This document shows positions 1 through 6,967 of a DNA stretch of 7,094 nt, piece after piece. The translations under genes were made by a program, and so were the position numbers. Each line of letters begins with the position of its first letter. Position 1 is the stretch's first letter. Source of the stretch: Candidatus Aminicenantota bacterium (lineage in GTDB: Bacteria; Acidobacteriota; Aminicenantia; Aminicenantales; Aminicenantaceae); NCBI GenBank assembly GCA_004378665.1, contig SOIA01000226.1, forward strand, positions 1 to 7,094, written 5' to 3'. Below the pieces are notes generated by a model. It did not search any database, was not told the DNA's origin, and saw only the letters and a list, made by a program, of their open reading frames with translations.

Positions 1-2117
1 ATGCTCAGAGCTTCTGCGTTGGAGAAATTCCTCTTCAAGCGGAAGGACTCGAGGATCCGAATGATGGAATGGGCGACTTCTGCTGTCTGGCCCGCCCTGT
101 CCTTCTTGCCTTTCAGAAAACCGATGGAATCGAATAACACGGCGTTAGCTTCGCCGTAAAAGATCGGCCTTTGGATGCCGTAGAGCTTCACCCATTGAGG
201 ACGACTGAGCGTGTCGTTGACATGGGATTGGATGAGGTATGTGGCCCTTCCGATCAGTTTGAGGTTGCTCGGACTGACATTGGTCATTGTGTTTCCGATG
301 ACTTTTCCCAATCGGGCCATGACCGCAGTGGAATGAGCGTTGAGGAGGATTTTCAGGGCGATCTGTTGGTTGAGGCCGAGCGGGTCGTTTCTTCTTTTTA
401 TGTGGACAGAGACGACGGCATCTTTTCCCAAAGCATCCATTCCGGGGATTTTTCTGACGAGTTTTGTCACGTCTTCGGAAAACTTATCTGTGATCAGGAT
501 AACGGCCACGTTTGCGCCGTGGCTGAGGAAGAGGTCTATGAATCTCCGGAAATCAGAATTCTTTTTTTTGAGCGTGTCCACTTCAGGCTGGATACAGACC
601 GCCACTCCCAGGTCGCCCTGTTGTGGACCTCGATTCCTCAGGTTGAAATCCGAAAAAGAAAAATCATACAGATCTTGCTGGTCGTCTCCAGCATTTTTCA
701 GGCTGTCCAGGGCGGCTTTCCTGAGGTAAGGATCCTCGATCTTCTCCGCGAAGGGTTCCCTGTAGAATTCAGGGGCAAGGCCTCTGAAGGGTCTTCCGAG
801 AAAGGCCTGCCATGCATCTTGAAGACTTGAGGCAGGCGTCCAGACCTGGATCCAGCATTTTCTTTTCTTTTCCTTGACTGTATCCAGAGGAAAAAGCCGG
901 AATGTGGGGCTTCTTTCGGTGCTGTCGATAAAGACTGTGATGAGCCCTTCTTTGGCAAAATACGTAGAAAAATGTTCCGTTCTGTAAGTCTGAGCTTCGA
1001 GCTGCGTGAATTTAGCCACGGCATCAGTGCTGCTCTGGACCTGTTTGAGAATCTTGGAAAACTCAAGGAGTTTGGTTATCAGGCGCATCTCGTTCACGAA
1101 GCCGAGTTTTTCCATATCCTTACTCGAAAGGAATTTTCTCAAAGTCCTGTCGATCGCGGTCTGGAGGATGATGCCGACGACAAAAGTTTCGATCGTCGTG
1201 GCCTGCATCCGGGTGGAGCCGGTTATGGCCTGAGGGCCTGTGGTGAGATTGATCTTGGTGATTCCGGGCTCCTCAAGGACAGCACGGCTCCGGTCAAACG
1301 GAAGAAGCCTATCGTCAGGGTTGTTGTAGATGAAATAGAGGTTTTTTCTGGTCTCGGCGGGATCATAGGCGCCGGCTTTCTTCCATTGGTCCAGAGCGGA
1401 GAGGATCGTTCCGATGACAGAGGAAGTCTCTCCTCCTTCTGTCACACAGATGACAACATCGCCTCTTTCTACCTTTCTGTCCTCGAGCTGAAGATGTCCG
1501 ATGAGCTGGAGGTCCTCAAACCCTTCAAGAGAGCTGATGAGCGCCCTGTCTCCCCCCGTCATTTCTCCGATCAGCCGGCTTTCGATCGATTCTCCCAGCT
1601 GAGGCTGGATCTTTGACCAGATCTTGCCTGTGTTCTTGACTTTTTTCCAGAATGGACGCCAGAAAGTGCTCTCCATCTGCTTGGCCAGACGTCCGGTCGC
1701 ACCGCAGCCGTATACGTAGATTTTGTGGTTGGAAAGGAGGGCTTCCTCGATCGCCTGAACGGCTTGTTCGAGAGGTTGCTTTTCTCCGGACAAGGAATCG
1801 AGTTTTTTAATGATATCCTCGTCAACGGAGAAGAGCATTTCGAGGCCGGCTCCGGAATCCTTTTGGATTCGCTCGCTCAGATCCCAGGTTTTCGAGTGAC
1901 GTTGCTCAGTTATGAGAGTGTGAAGCTGGAACTGCGTTTTATTCCGGATGTAATCCACGGATTCTAGGGAAGGAGTGATCCCCATGAGCTGAAGCAGGTT
2001 GACCTCAGCTTTAGTCGCGGGCTGAGTCTCCTGTCTTGAGGCGAGGAACGACTGCGGGGTCAACAGGAATAAACACAGGCCGACCAAAAAGACCCGGGGA
2101 ATGGGATGAGTTTTCAT
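1..2117 (-). CDS. Exported GckR/MurQ-like protein with two SIS domains (3' end beyond window)
   Basis: The frame is open for 705 codons from an ATG at 2117 and runs off the left edge. Residues 1-27 look like a Sec signal peptide: a basic start (K2, R8), a hydrophobic core at about 9-20, and likely cleavage after A26 or S27. There is no twin-arginine and no lipobox. Residues about 63-110 resemble the MurQ N-terminus (LITEQRHSKTWDL). SIS domain 1 spans about 120-330, with YGCGATGRLA (136-145), TGGDRALISSLEGFED (187-202) and the GckR/MurQ signature TGPQAITGSTRMQA (293-306). A second, weaker SIS-like region covers about 350-590. The MurQ-type cap follows at 592-622 (STAVMARLGKVIGN, then SPSNLKL). 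Known relatives are MurNAc-6-phosphate etherase (one SIS domain) and glucokinase regulatory protein (two). The length and GGDR motif favour the GckR type. Its function is unknown; sugar-phosphate binding is inferred from the family. A Shine-Dalgarno sequence supports this start. Confidence 0.86.
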   Translation of the reverse strand, partial: MKTHPIPRVFLVGLCLFLLTPQSFLASRQETQPATKAEVNLLQLMGITPSLESVDYIRNKTQFQLHTLITEQRHSKTWDLSERIQKDSGAGLEMLFSVDEDIIKKLDSLSGEKQPLEQAVQAIEEALLSNHKIYVYGCGATGRLAKQMESTFWRPFWKKVKNTGKIWSKIQPQLGESIESRLIGEMTGGDRALISSLEGFEDLQLIGHLQLEDRKVERGDVVICVTEGGETSSVIGTILSALDQWKKAGAYDPAETRKNLYFIYNNPDDRLLPFDRSRAVLEEPGITKINLTTGPQAITGSTRMQATTIETFVVGIILQTAIDRTLRKFLSSKDMEKLGFVNEMRLITKLLEFSKILKQVQSSTDAVAKFTQLEAQTYRTEHFSTYFAKEGLITVFIDSTERSPTFRLFPLDTVKEKKRKCWIQVWTPASSLQDAWQAFLGRPFRGLAPEFYREPFAEKIEDPYLRKAALDSLKNAGDDQQDLYDFSFSDFNLRNRGPQQGDLGVAVCIQPEVDTLKKKNSDFRRFIDLFLSHGANVAVILITDKFSEDVTKLVRKIPGMDALGKDAVVSVHIKRRNDPLGLNQQIALKILLNAHSTAVMARLGKVIGNTMTNVSPSNLKLIGRATYLIQSHVNDTLSRPQWVKLYGIQRPIFYGEANAVLFDSIGFLKGKKDRAGQTAEVAHSIIRILESFRLKRNFSNAEALS

Positions 2118-2193
2118 TTTTTTATCTCCAAACCTTTTATTGTTGCATTGAGTCGGATTTGATTCATGAATTGCATGAGAGACCTGATTCATC
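2118..2193. other. 76-nt intergenic gap, the only sizeable gap in the window
   Basis: The gap separates the dCMP deaminase stop from the SIS gene start. It contains a 10-bp perfect palindrome ATTCATGAAT (2162-2171), a 7-bp direct repeat GATTCAT (2161-2167 and 2186-2192), and a 5-bp inverted repeat TCATG/CATGA (2164-2168 and 2174-2178). None is strong enough to call a terminator or operator. I see no convincing -35/-10 pair on the minus strand, so the SIS gene may be read through from upstream. Confidence 0.4.
2125..2130 (-). promoter_or_regulatory. Ribosome binding site that fixes the signal-peptide start of the SIS gene
   Basis: On the minus strand TGGAGA lies 7-8 nt before the ATG at 2117, followed by an A-rich spacer. 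The next in-frame Met (residue 45, LMGITPS) has no such site upstream. The N-terminal extension with the signal peptide is therefore probably really translated. Confidence 0.7.
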
Positions 2194-2703
2194 TCAGCCG
2201 TACTGGTGGCTGTCGTCGACGATGTCCCCTTCCTTCCAGTCCTTGACCCAGTCGATCACGCGGAAAGATTTCATCTTCCCGTCCGCCGTGGAGCAGATGA
2301 TACGGTTCAATCCTGCGTTGATGATCATCTTCTTGCAGATGAAGCAAGGGAAGGCATCTATCGGCTGGAATTTTCCCGCTGCGCTGCCGCAGATGTACAT
2401 GTCTCCGCCCAGCAGGCTGACTCCTGCGCGGGCCGCGTTGATGATCGCATTCTGCTCAGCGTGGACGCTCCGGCACAGCTCATACCGCTGGCCGTGGGGG
2501 ATTTTCAACTTGTCCCTGAGGCAGGAGCCATGCTCAAGGCTGTCCTTGGTTTTCCTAGGCGCTCCCACGTATCCTGTGGAAATGATCTGGTCGTCGCGAA
2601 TGATGATCGCCCCGATGGAGCGTCGAAAACATGTGCTGCGCCGCGCAACTTCTTCCGCTATGCCTAAATAATACTGGTCCTTTGAGATCCTTTTCGGCTT
2701 CAT
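2194..2703 (-). CDS. Deoxycytidylate (dCMP) deaminase, ComEB-like
   Basis: This 169-residue cytosolic zinc enzyme is expected to deaminate dCMP to dUMP, feeding thymidylate synthesis. The zinc-dependent deaminase signature is complete: HAE at 81-83 (zinc ligand H81, proton-shuttle E83) and PCFIC at 119-123 (zinc ligands C120 and C123). The upstream block STCFRRSIGAIII (23-35) and TGYVGAP (43-49) is typical of dCMP deaminases rather than free cytidine or tRNA deaminases. C61 and the stretch YELCRSVHAEQNAI (74-87) fit the same subfamily. Length is normal for a stand-alone enzyme. The start codon overlaps the stop of the upstream kinase-like gene (ATGA) and has its own strong ribosome binding site, so the two proteins are probably made together. 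A dCTP-acting relative cannot be excluded from sequence alone. Confidence 0.95.
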   Translation of the reverse strand: MKPKRISKDQYYLGIAEEVARRSTCFRRSIGAIIIRDDQIISTGYVGAPRKTKDSLEHGSCLRDKLKIPHGQRYELCRSVHAEQNAIINAARAGVSLLGGDMYICGSAAGKFQPIDAFPCFICKKMIINAGLNRIICSTADGKMKSFRVIDWVKDWKEGDIVDDSHQYG

Positions 2704-3239
2704 AGCGTTTCCTCCAGCTTGAGGTGAAAATCTTCAAGCGTTCCATCGTTGATGATGACGAGATCAGCCATAGTCATGCAGCTGTGGAGCTGCTGTCCTT
2801 TTTCGCTGCCTGTCATTTCTTCCTTTTCTTTTTTGATGAATTCCTCGAGAGTCGAGGCGGATTCCTCTCTCCCTCTTCTTTTGGCTCTCTCATATCTTAA
2901 CTCGACTGGCGCGTCGATTGCCAGAAGAATAAATTTCCCGTGATTTCTCAAGAATTCGACCTCAAAAGGATTGCGGATGCTGTCGATGACGGCTTTATCT
3001 TTCACTTTCTCAATCACCCGCCTCGCCAGCATATCCGGTCCATCCTTTTCTCTCAATTGGTTTCCCCTTTGAATCAGGTTATCCCGGGTGACCTCTTTAC
3101 CTTCTTTTTGGAGCTCCTCCCGAATCAGGTCGGAGAGCGAGAAGTAAGCGAATCCTTTCTTCTTAAAATATGCCGCGGCCTCGCCTTTCCCGGAACCGTT
3201 TGTTCCTGTCAGCCCGATAAGTCGCACTTTTTTATTCAT
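2700..3239 (-). CDS. P-loop kinase-like NTPase (nucleotide kinase / CoaE-like fold)
   Basis: This 179-residue cytosolic protein begins with a Walker A loop, GTNGSGKG at 12-19 (K18). It continues with a kinase-like block SLSDLIREEL (34-43), the conserved TRDNLIQRGNQLR (51-63), and DSIRNPFEVEFLR (86-98), which sits in the second nucleotide-kinase strand and helix. A lid-like arginine-rich stretch RYERAKRRGREE (115-126) follows. These features match the nucleoside-monophosphate kinase/dephospho-CoA kinase superfamily and, by my recollection, the N-terminal P-loop domain of AvcD-type and fungal Dcd1-type dCMP deaminases. The gene is ATGA-coupled both to the aldehyde dehydrogenase upstream and to the dCMP deaminase downstream. 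A role in deoxynucleotide phosphorylation, or in regulating the deaminase, is inferred. The true substrate is unknown. It is not a clear CoaE because the linkage and the IRNP block point to the deaminase partner. The upstream Shine-Dalgarno is weak. Confidence 0.85.
   Translation of the reverse strand: MNKKVRLIGLTGTNGSGKGEAAAYFKKKGFAYFSLSDLIREELQKEGKEVTRDNLIQRGNQLREKDGPDMLARRVIEKVKDKAVIDSIRNPFEVEFLRNHGKFILLAIDAPVELRYERAKRRGREESASTLEEFIKKEKEEMTGSEKGQQLHSCMTMADLVIINDGTLEDFHLKLEETL
2710..2715 (-). promoter_or_regulatory. Strong Shine-Dalgarno site of the dCMP deaminase gene
   Basis: GGAGGA lies 6 nt before the ATG at 2703, inside the last codons of the upstream kinase-like gene. With the 4-nt ATGA stop/start overlap (2700-2703) it indicates translational coupling and a well-translated deaminase. 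Confidence 0.8.
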
Positions 3240-4879
3240 TTCCTGAATATTTTAGGTAGATTTTTGATGAAATTGAAGATAGGGCTGCCAGCTTGGATCG
3301 TCGAACTGTAACGCAGCAGCGAAAACAGGGACTTTATTTTTTTTCGGCGCCGATGATGGTGAAAGAACACAAGAGATTTTTCAAGGAGTTTTGGAAAGTC
3401 TGTGCTGTAGGGATACCACCAGGTCTGAGTCTTTTTTCTGGAAAAATCATGGCTGATGAATTTGATGTTCACCATTTCCTGGATGCCGTATGGTCCGTGG
3501 GAGTATCCCCTCCCGGTTTGTTTGATTCCGCCCCATATCGCACCAGGCTCGGCAAAGGAAAACATGTGGTCGTTCACGGTTACGGTGCCCGCTTCGATTC
3601 TCTCTGCCATCCAGGCAGCCATTTTTTTGTTTCGAGTCCAGACTGAGGCCGTCAACCCGTACTGGGAGTCATTCGCCAAAGAGACCGCTTCCTCTGGTTC
3701 TGAAAAGATCATGATCGGAAGCACGGGACCGAAGGTCTCTTCCCGCATGATCTTCATCGAGTGGTCAACGCCTGAAAGGAGAGTAGGGTGAAAAAAGTAG
3801 CCTGGAAATTCCTTGATCCTTGTTCCCCCGTACAGGACCTGTGCGCCTTTCTCGACCGCATCCTCCACGTGCTCTTCTACAACCTTGAGCTGGCTGAGGA
3901 TTGTCATCGGGCCGATGTCGACTCCGGGGTCCTCGGGATTGCCAACCTTCAGTTCTCTAACTTGGCGTAATACTCTCTCAATAAAATCATCCGCGATCTC
4001 CCTGGCCACGTAGAGTCTTTCCACGGATCCACAGCTCTGGCCGGTATTCATGAAAGCGGCCCAGACCGCACCTCGGGAAGCTCTTTCCAGGTCTGCGTCT
4101 TTGAGGACGATCATCGGGTCCTTTCCTCCGAGCTCAAGAACGACATGGGTCAGGTTTCGGCTGGCGAGTTCCGTGATTCTTTTGCCTGTGGCAACACTTC
4201 CCGTAAACAGGATTGTTTGAAATTCCGGGCTCAGAATCATTTCTTCTGCCTGCGGAACCCGGCAGCTGACAATGTTGACTACTCCGGGTGGAAGACCGGC
4301 TTGGATGAGAATATCCCCGATGAGAAGTCCGGTCAACGGAGTTGATGTCGAAGGCCTGAAGACCACTGTGTTTCCGGATGAAATGGCGCTCAGGATATCG
4401 CAGAAGGGAATCAGAAAGGGAAAATTCCATGGGGAGATGATCAGTGTCACTCCCAGCGGCTGGAAACGAAAATGACTCTTTTTATGAGAAAAAAGAATAA
4501 CCTGGTGTTTCATCTTCTTGGGCTGACATACTTTTTTCAGGTTTCGACCGTAATAATCCAAGGCTTCGAGGGATCCCTGGACTTCTATGGATAAAGATTC
4601 GGGAAAAGGAGTGCCTTTCTCCGCAGCGACCAATCCGGCAACCTCGCTTTTCCTCTGAAGAAGAATTTCCTTGGCCCTGTTGAAGATTTTCTTTTTATCT
4701 CGATGGGGAAGTTCTTTCCAGGAGGGAAAAGCCTTTTCTGCGGCTTGGATGGCCTGACGGCATTCCTTTACTGAAGCCAGGCAGATTTCTCCTACGGGAT
4801 TAAGAGTGGCAGGATTGAGGGATTCAATTTTATCTTGAGTTTCAACACGCTTGTTCTCGATGATCAGCCGTCCGTCCAT
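3236..4879 (-). CDS. NAD(P)-dependent aldehyde dehydrogenase with basic C-terminal extension
   Basis: This enzyme of the aldehyde dehydrogenase superfamily oxidises an aldehyde to the acid. I chose the ATG at 4879 (547 aa), 4 nt after the DUF362 stop. The frame extends to an ATG at 4942, but that start overlaps the upstream gene by 59 nt and has no Shine-Dalgarno. The catalytic set is complete: N152 in PWNF, the FTGS turn at 225-228, general base E249 in LELGGKDP, nucleophile C283 in GQSCGSVER, E381 in EETFGP, and the glycine-rich GGIKQTGRG near 450. The usual KPSE cofactor motif reads RPST (175-178). After the fold comes a roughly 65-residue tail with WWYPYS (487-492) and HHHRRRKK (about 507-514), probably peripheral to the membrane or an oligomer contact. 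The SVER block resembles group-X and diapolycopene-dialdehyde-type enzymes. The substrate is unknown. It is coupled to DUF362 upstream and ATGA-coupled to the kinase-like gene downstream. Confidence 0.94.
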   Translation of the reverse strand: MDGRLIIENKRVETQDKIESLNPATLNPVGEICLASVKECRQAIQAAEKAFPSWKELPHRDKKKIFNRAKEILLQRKSEVAGLVAAEKGTPFPESLSIEVQGSLEALDYYGRNLKKVCQPKKMKHQVILFSHKKSHFRFQPLGVTLIISPWNFPFLIPFCDILSAISSGNTVVFRPSTSTPLTGLLIGDILIQAGLPPGVVNIVSCRVPQAEEMILSPEFQTILFTGSVATGKRITELASRNLTHVVLELGGKDPMIVLKDADLERASRGAVWAAFMNTGQSCGSVERLYVAREIADDFIERVLRQVRELKVGNPEDPGVDIGPMTILSQLKVVEEHVEDAVEKGAQVLYGGTRIKEFPGYFFHPTLLSGVDHSMKIMREETFGPVLPIMIFSEPEEAVSLANDSQYGLTASVWTRNKKMAAWMAERIEAGTVTVNDHMFSFAEPGAIWGGIKQTGRGYSHGPYGIQEMVNIKFISHDFSRKKTQTWWYPYSTDFPKLLEKSLVFFHHHRRRKKIKSLFSLLRYSSTIQAGSPIFNFIKNLPKIFRK

Positions 4880-4883
4880 GGGC

Positions 4884-6167
4884 TTACAGCCTGCCTTTAA
4901 CCAATCTTCTGAGCCAGGAAACAAACAGGAAAAAATAAGCATCTATGGTTGTATCTAACCTGAAAAGAGGGTTGAGGATTCCGGTCTTCAAAAAGAACAG
5001 GAGAACCAGTTTTTTGTGCGTCGGGGGACAGCCTCTGATTTTTCTCCTCTTTCGAGCTTCAACCTTCCCGTTGATTTTTGAACATGTGCCGATCACCATC
5101 AATCTTGAAGCTGAAACATCCCCTGAATGCTGGCCGATAACCACCGTCCAGTCCGGCATATTCTTCCAGAGCTTTGGCTTCCTGTCTTTGAACATGTACA
5201 ACCAATCGAGAAAGATCCCGTGACACCCTCCGGTACAATACGGTTCGCCGATGATTGTTCGGATATTGCAGTCCGCTTCATCGACTCTGATCATCCCGAG
5301 GTCCAGGCCTTTCGTTTTTTGCTGGATTTCTTCCAGGGTGATATCCCCTTCGATCTCGATATCGTCAAGACTGAGGGGACCATATCCTCGGTCATGAGCT
5401 ATGCTGAGATGCTGGATTTTTTTCGGGTCAAGATGGAAGATGTGCGCGCAGACAACGTCATGGGCCAGAGGATTGGTCGCCATCAGGATTATCCCCAGAT
5501 GTCTGCCGTGCTGGGTGAGCTGGTTTCCTCCGGTGCAGATCTCAACAGCGTCCGTAGCGATAAAGTCGGGATAACCCACTTCCAGGAGGTCGACGATCTT
5601 CTTGTCTAAGTTGTGATTATGATTCCAAAGTCTTTCCTTGTCCAGAAGCAGTCCGACGTTCAGTTTTATTGCTGCAGAGAGACCCTGGCTCAAGACGTTG
5701 CTCTTCAATTTTGGAGCGTAGACGAGAAAATCATTGTCCACGATTTCTCTGGCTGTGGTTATCTTTGTGTGGACCTCTCCTTTTTGGAGAGACACTGTCG
5801 CTTTTCTCGATTCTTCTATCGGGAGAAGCTTGATTCTGTGTTTCTTTTTAAGCGTGGGATACCCCGCATGCCTAAACATCCTGGCCGTTGGAAGTCCAGC
5901 GCCTGATTTTTCGGCGATCACAATTTTCGAACTGGTGTTCTTCCCATCTGTCAGTGCATCGATCAGTCCATCGAGAAATTCTGCCCGCGTGAATGCAGAA
6001 GGTGCGATTTTTGGATGGGCCATGACCACGTTGGGCTTGATGGTGATCCTTCCCTTGATTTGAGAGGAGAGCCCGAAGTCTTCAAGGCCTTGCTGAATGA
6101 TTTCCTTTATGATTTCCGGGCTGTAATCATGAGCCTTGCGGATGATGACTTTTTCTTTTTTCCTCAT
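4884..6167 (-). CDS. DUF362-family protein with C-terminal cysteines and hydrophobic tail
   Basis: This 427-residue protein has the DUF362 layout. The IKPNVV strand is at 43-48, followed by APKLKSN (151-157) and AAIKLNVGLL (165-174). The aspartate/glycine block ATDAVEICTGGNQ (204-216) comes next, and then TNPLAHDVV (231-239). Family members are often linked to Fe-S or metal chemistry, and their reaction is undefined. A classical double 4Fe-4S ferredoxin tail is absent. Instead there are four cysteines: C311 and C315 in YCTGGCHG, C362 in GTCSK, and C380 in RGCPPTHK, which could form one metal or cluster site (inferred). Residues about 386-427 are hydrophobic then basic, suggesting membrane contact. 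No signal peptide or twin-arginine is visible, so it is probably cytoplasmic. It starts 20 nt after tatC with only a weak GAG ribosome site, and its stop is 4 nt before the aldehyde dehydrogenase start, implying coupled expression. Confidence 0.9.
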   Translation of the reverse strand: MRKKEKVIIRKAHDYSPEIIKEIIQQGLEDFGLSSQIKGRITIKPNVVMAHPKIAPSAFTRAEFLDGLIDALTDGKNTSSKIVIAEKSGAGLPTARMFRHAGYPTLKKKHRIKLLPIEESRKATVSLQKGEVHTKITTAREIVDNDFLVYAPKLKSNVLSQGLSAAIKLNVGLLLDKERLWNHNHNLDKKIVDLLEVGYPDFIATDAVEICTGGNQLTQHGRHLGIILMATNPLAHDVVCAHIFHLDPKKIQHLSIAHDRGYGPLSLDDIEIEGDITLEEIQQKTKGLDLGMIRVDEADCNIRTIIGEPYCTGGCHGIFLDWLYMFKDRKPKLWKNMPDWTVVIGQHSGDVSASRLMVIGTCSKINGKVEARKRRKIRGCPPTHKKLVLLFFLKTGILNPLFRLDTTIDAYFFLFVSWLRRLVKGRL

Positions 6168-6187
6168 TTTCTCGGCAAGAGTTGGAT

Positions 6188-6967
6188 TTATCCGGCTAAA
6201 TCGTCCTCAGATTCTGATTCTTTGGCCTTCTCTTTTTTTCTCTTCTCGGAGAGGAAGGCGATCAAAATGCTCACCCCGTAAAGGGCAAGCATCGGGACAC
6301 CGACGATACTCTGAACGATCATATCCGGAGTGGGAGTGATAATAGCAGCGATGATAAAGATAACCAGTACAGCATACTTGAATTTTTTCACCATCCATTT
6401 CGCGGTGATCAAACCCATACGGGAGAGGAAGAAGACCAGAGTGGGCATCTCAAAAACCAGAGCGATCCCGAGGATCACCCGTAGGGCCAGGCCAAAGTAC
6501 TCGTTGACTGTAATGACAGCTTGAAAATCGACACCCATGCCGAGGAAAAAACGGCAGGCAAACGGGAAAACGACAAAATAGGCAAAGGCTCCACCGGCAG
6601 AAAAAAAGATCGTGGTGAGGAGAACAAACGGAATGACGTATTTCCTCTCTTTCTTGTAGAGGCCCGGGGCAACAAATTTCCAGAACTGAAGGAATATGAA
6701 CGGTGAGGAGATAAAAATCGCGGCCAGTACCGAAACTTTGATGTAGAGCATGAAGGGTTCAGTCAGCCTTGTGAAGGCCAACGTTTCTCCTTCAGGAAGG
6801 TATTGATTGACGGGCTGGGCCAGGATCTCGAAGATCTGCTTGTGGAACATCCAGGCTGGTATGGCTGTTACGACTATGGCAATGAAGGAGTAGAAGAGCC
6901 TTTTTCTGAGGTCATCAAGGTGTTCGAGGAAGGTCATACTGTCAGGAGACTTTTTTCCCTTCCTCAT
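6188..6967 (-). CDS. tatC: Sec-independent protein translocase TatC
   Basis: TatC is the multi-spanning core of the twin-arginine translocase and recognises RR signal peptides with TatB. This 259-residue protein has the family landmarks: cytoplasmic FLEHLDDLRKRL (13-24), TEPF (69-72), FLQFWKFVAPGLYKKERKY (92-110), the conserved acidic FEMP site in helix 4 (172-175, E173), and ITPTPD (210-215). Six hydrophobic segments fall near 25-42, 75-96, 110-138, 157-181, 197-209 and 217-238. The C-terminus is a charged cytoplasmic tail rich in K and E. The ATG at 6967 overlaps the upstream tatA/B gene by 26 nt. An internal ATG at 6937 (Met 11), 4 nt after that gene's stop, is a possible alternative, and neither has a clear ribosome site. 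Confidence 0.97.
   Translation of the reverse strand: MRKGKKSPDSMTFLEHLDDLRKRLFYSFIAIVVTAIPAWMFHKQIFEILAQPVNQYLPEGETLAFTRLTEPFMLYIKVSVLAAIFISSPFIFLQFWKFVAPGLYKKERKYVIPFVLLTTIFFSAGGAFAYFVVFPFACRFFLGMGVDFQAVITVNEYFGLALRVILGIALVFEMPTLVFFLSRMGLITAKWMVKKFKYAVLVIFIIAAIITPTPDMIVQSIVGVPMLALYGVSILIAFLSEKRKKEKAKESESEDDLAG

Noticed and set aside
171..1616. Long plus-strand open frames (171-830 and 972-1616)
   Set aside because: They lie antisense to the GckR/MurQ-like gene, whose minus-strand frame is open throughout and carries recognisable family motifs. The plus-strand translations show no family features.
698..1825. Short minus-strand frames at 698-1066 and 1571-1825
   Set aside because: They are in a different frame from the long SIS gene on the same strand and lie wholly inside it.
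1..2117. Tat export or lipoprotein signal on the SIS protein, given the nearby tat genes
   Set aside because: The N-terminus has no twin-arginine, and C15 is preceded by Leu rather than Gly/Ala/Ser, so no lipobox is present. A Sec-type signal fits better.
2164..2178. Hairpin TCATG/CATGA as a terminator of the upstream operon
   Set aside because: The stem has only 5 bp, is AT-rich and is not followed by a T run on the minus strand.
2036..2671. Plus-strand open frames over the dCMP deaminase (2036-2671 and 2206-2667)
   Set aside because: They are antisense shadows of a gene with a complete zinc-deaminase signature. No ribosome site or protein motif supports them.
2194..3239. An AvcID-type antiphage toxin-antitoxin locus
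   Set aside because: The domains are similar, but the genes are split, sit in a tightly packed housekeeping-like operon, and have no upstream non-coding region for an AvcI-like RNA. A defence role is not supported by this sequence.
4880..4942. Longer N-terminus of the aldehyde dehydrogenase from the ATG at 4942
   Set aside because: It would overlap the DUF362 coding region by 59 nt, lacks a ribosome binding site, and adds residues not typical of the family.
5127..5609. Plus-strand open frame of 160 codons opposite the DUF362 gene
   Set aside because: It is antisense to a well-supported DUF362 gene and has no recognisable domain.
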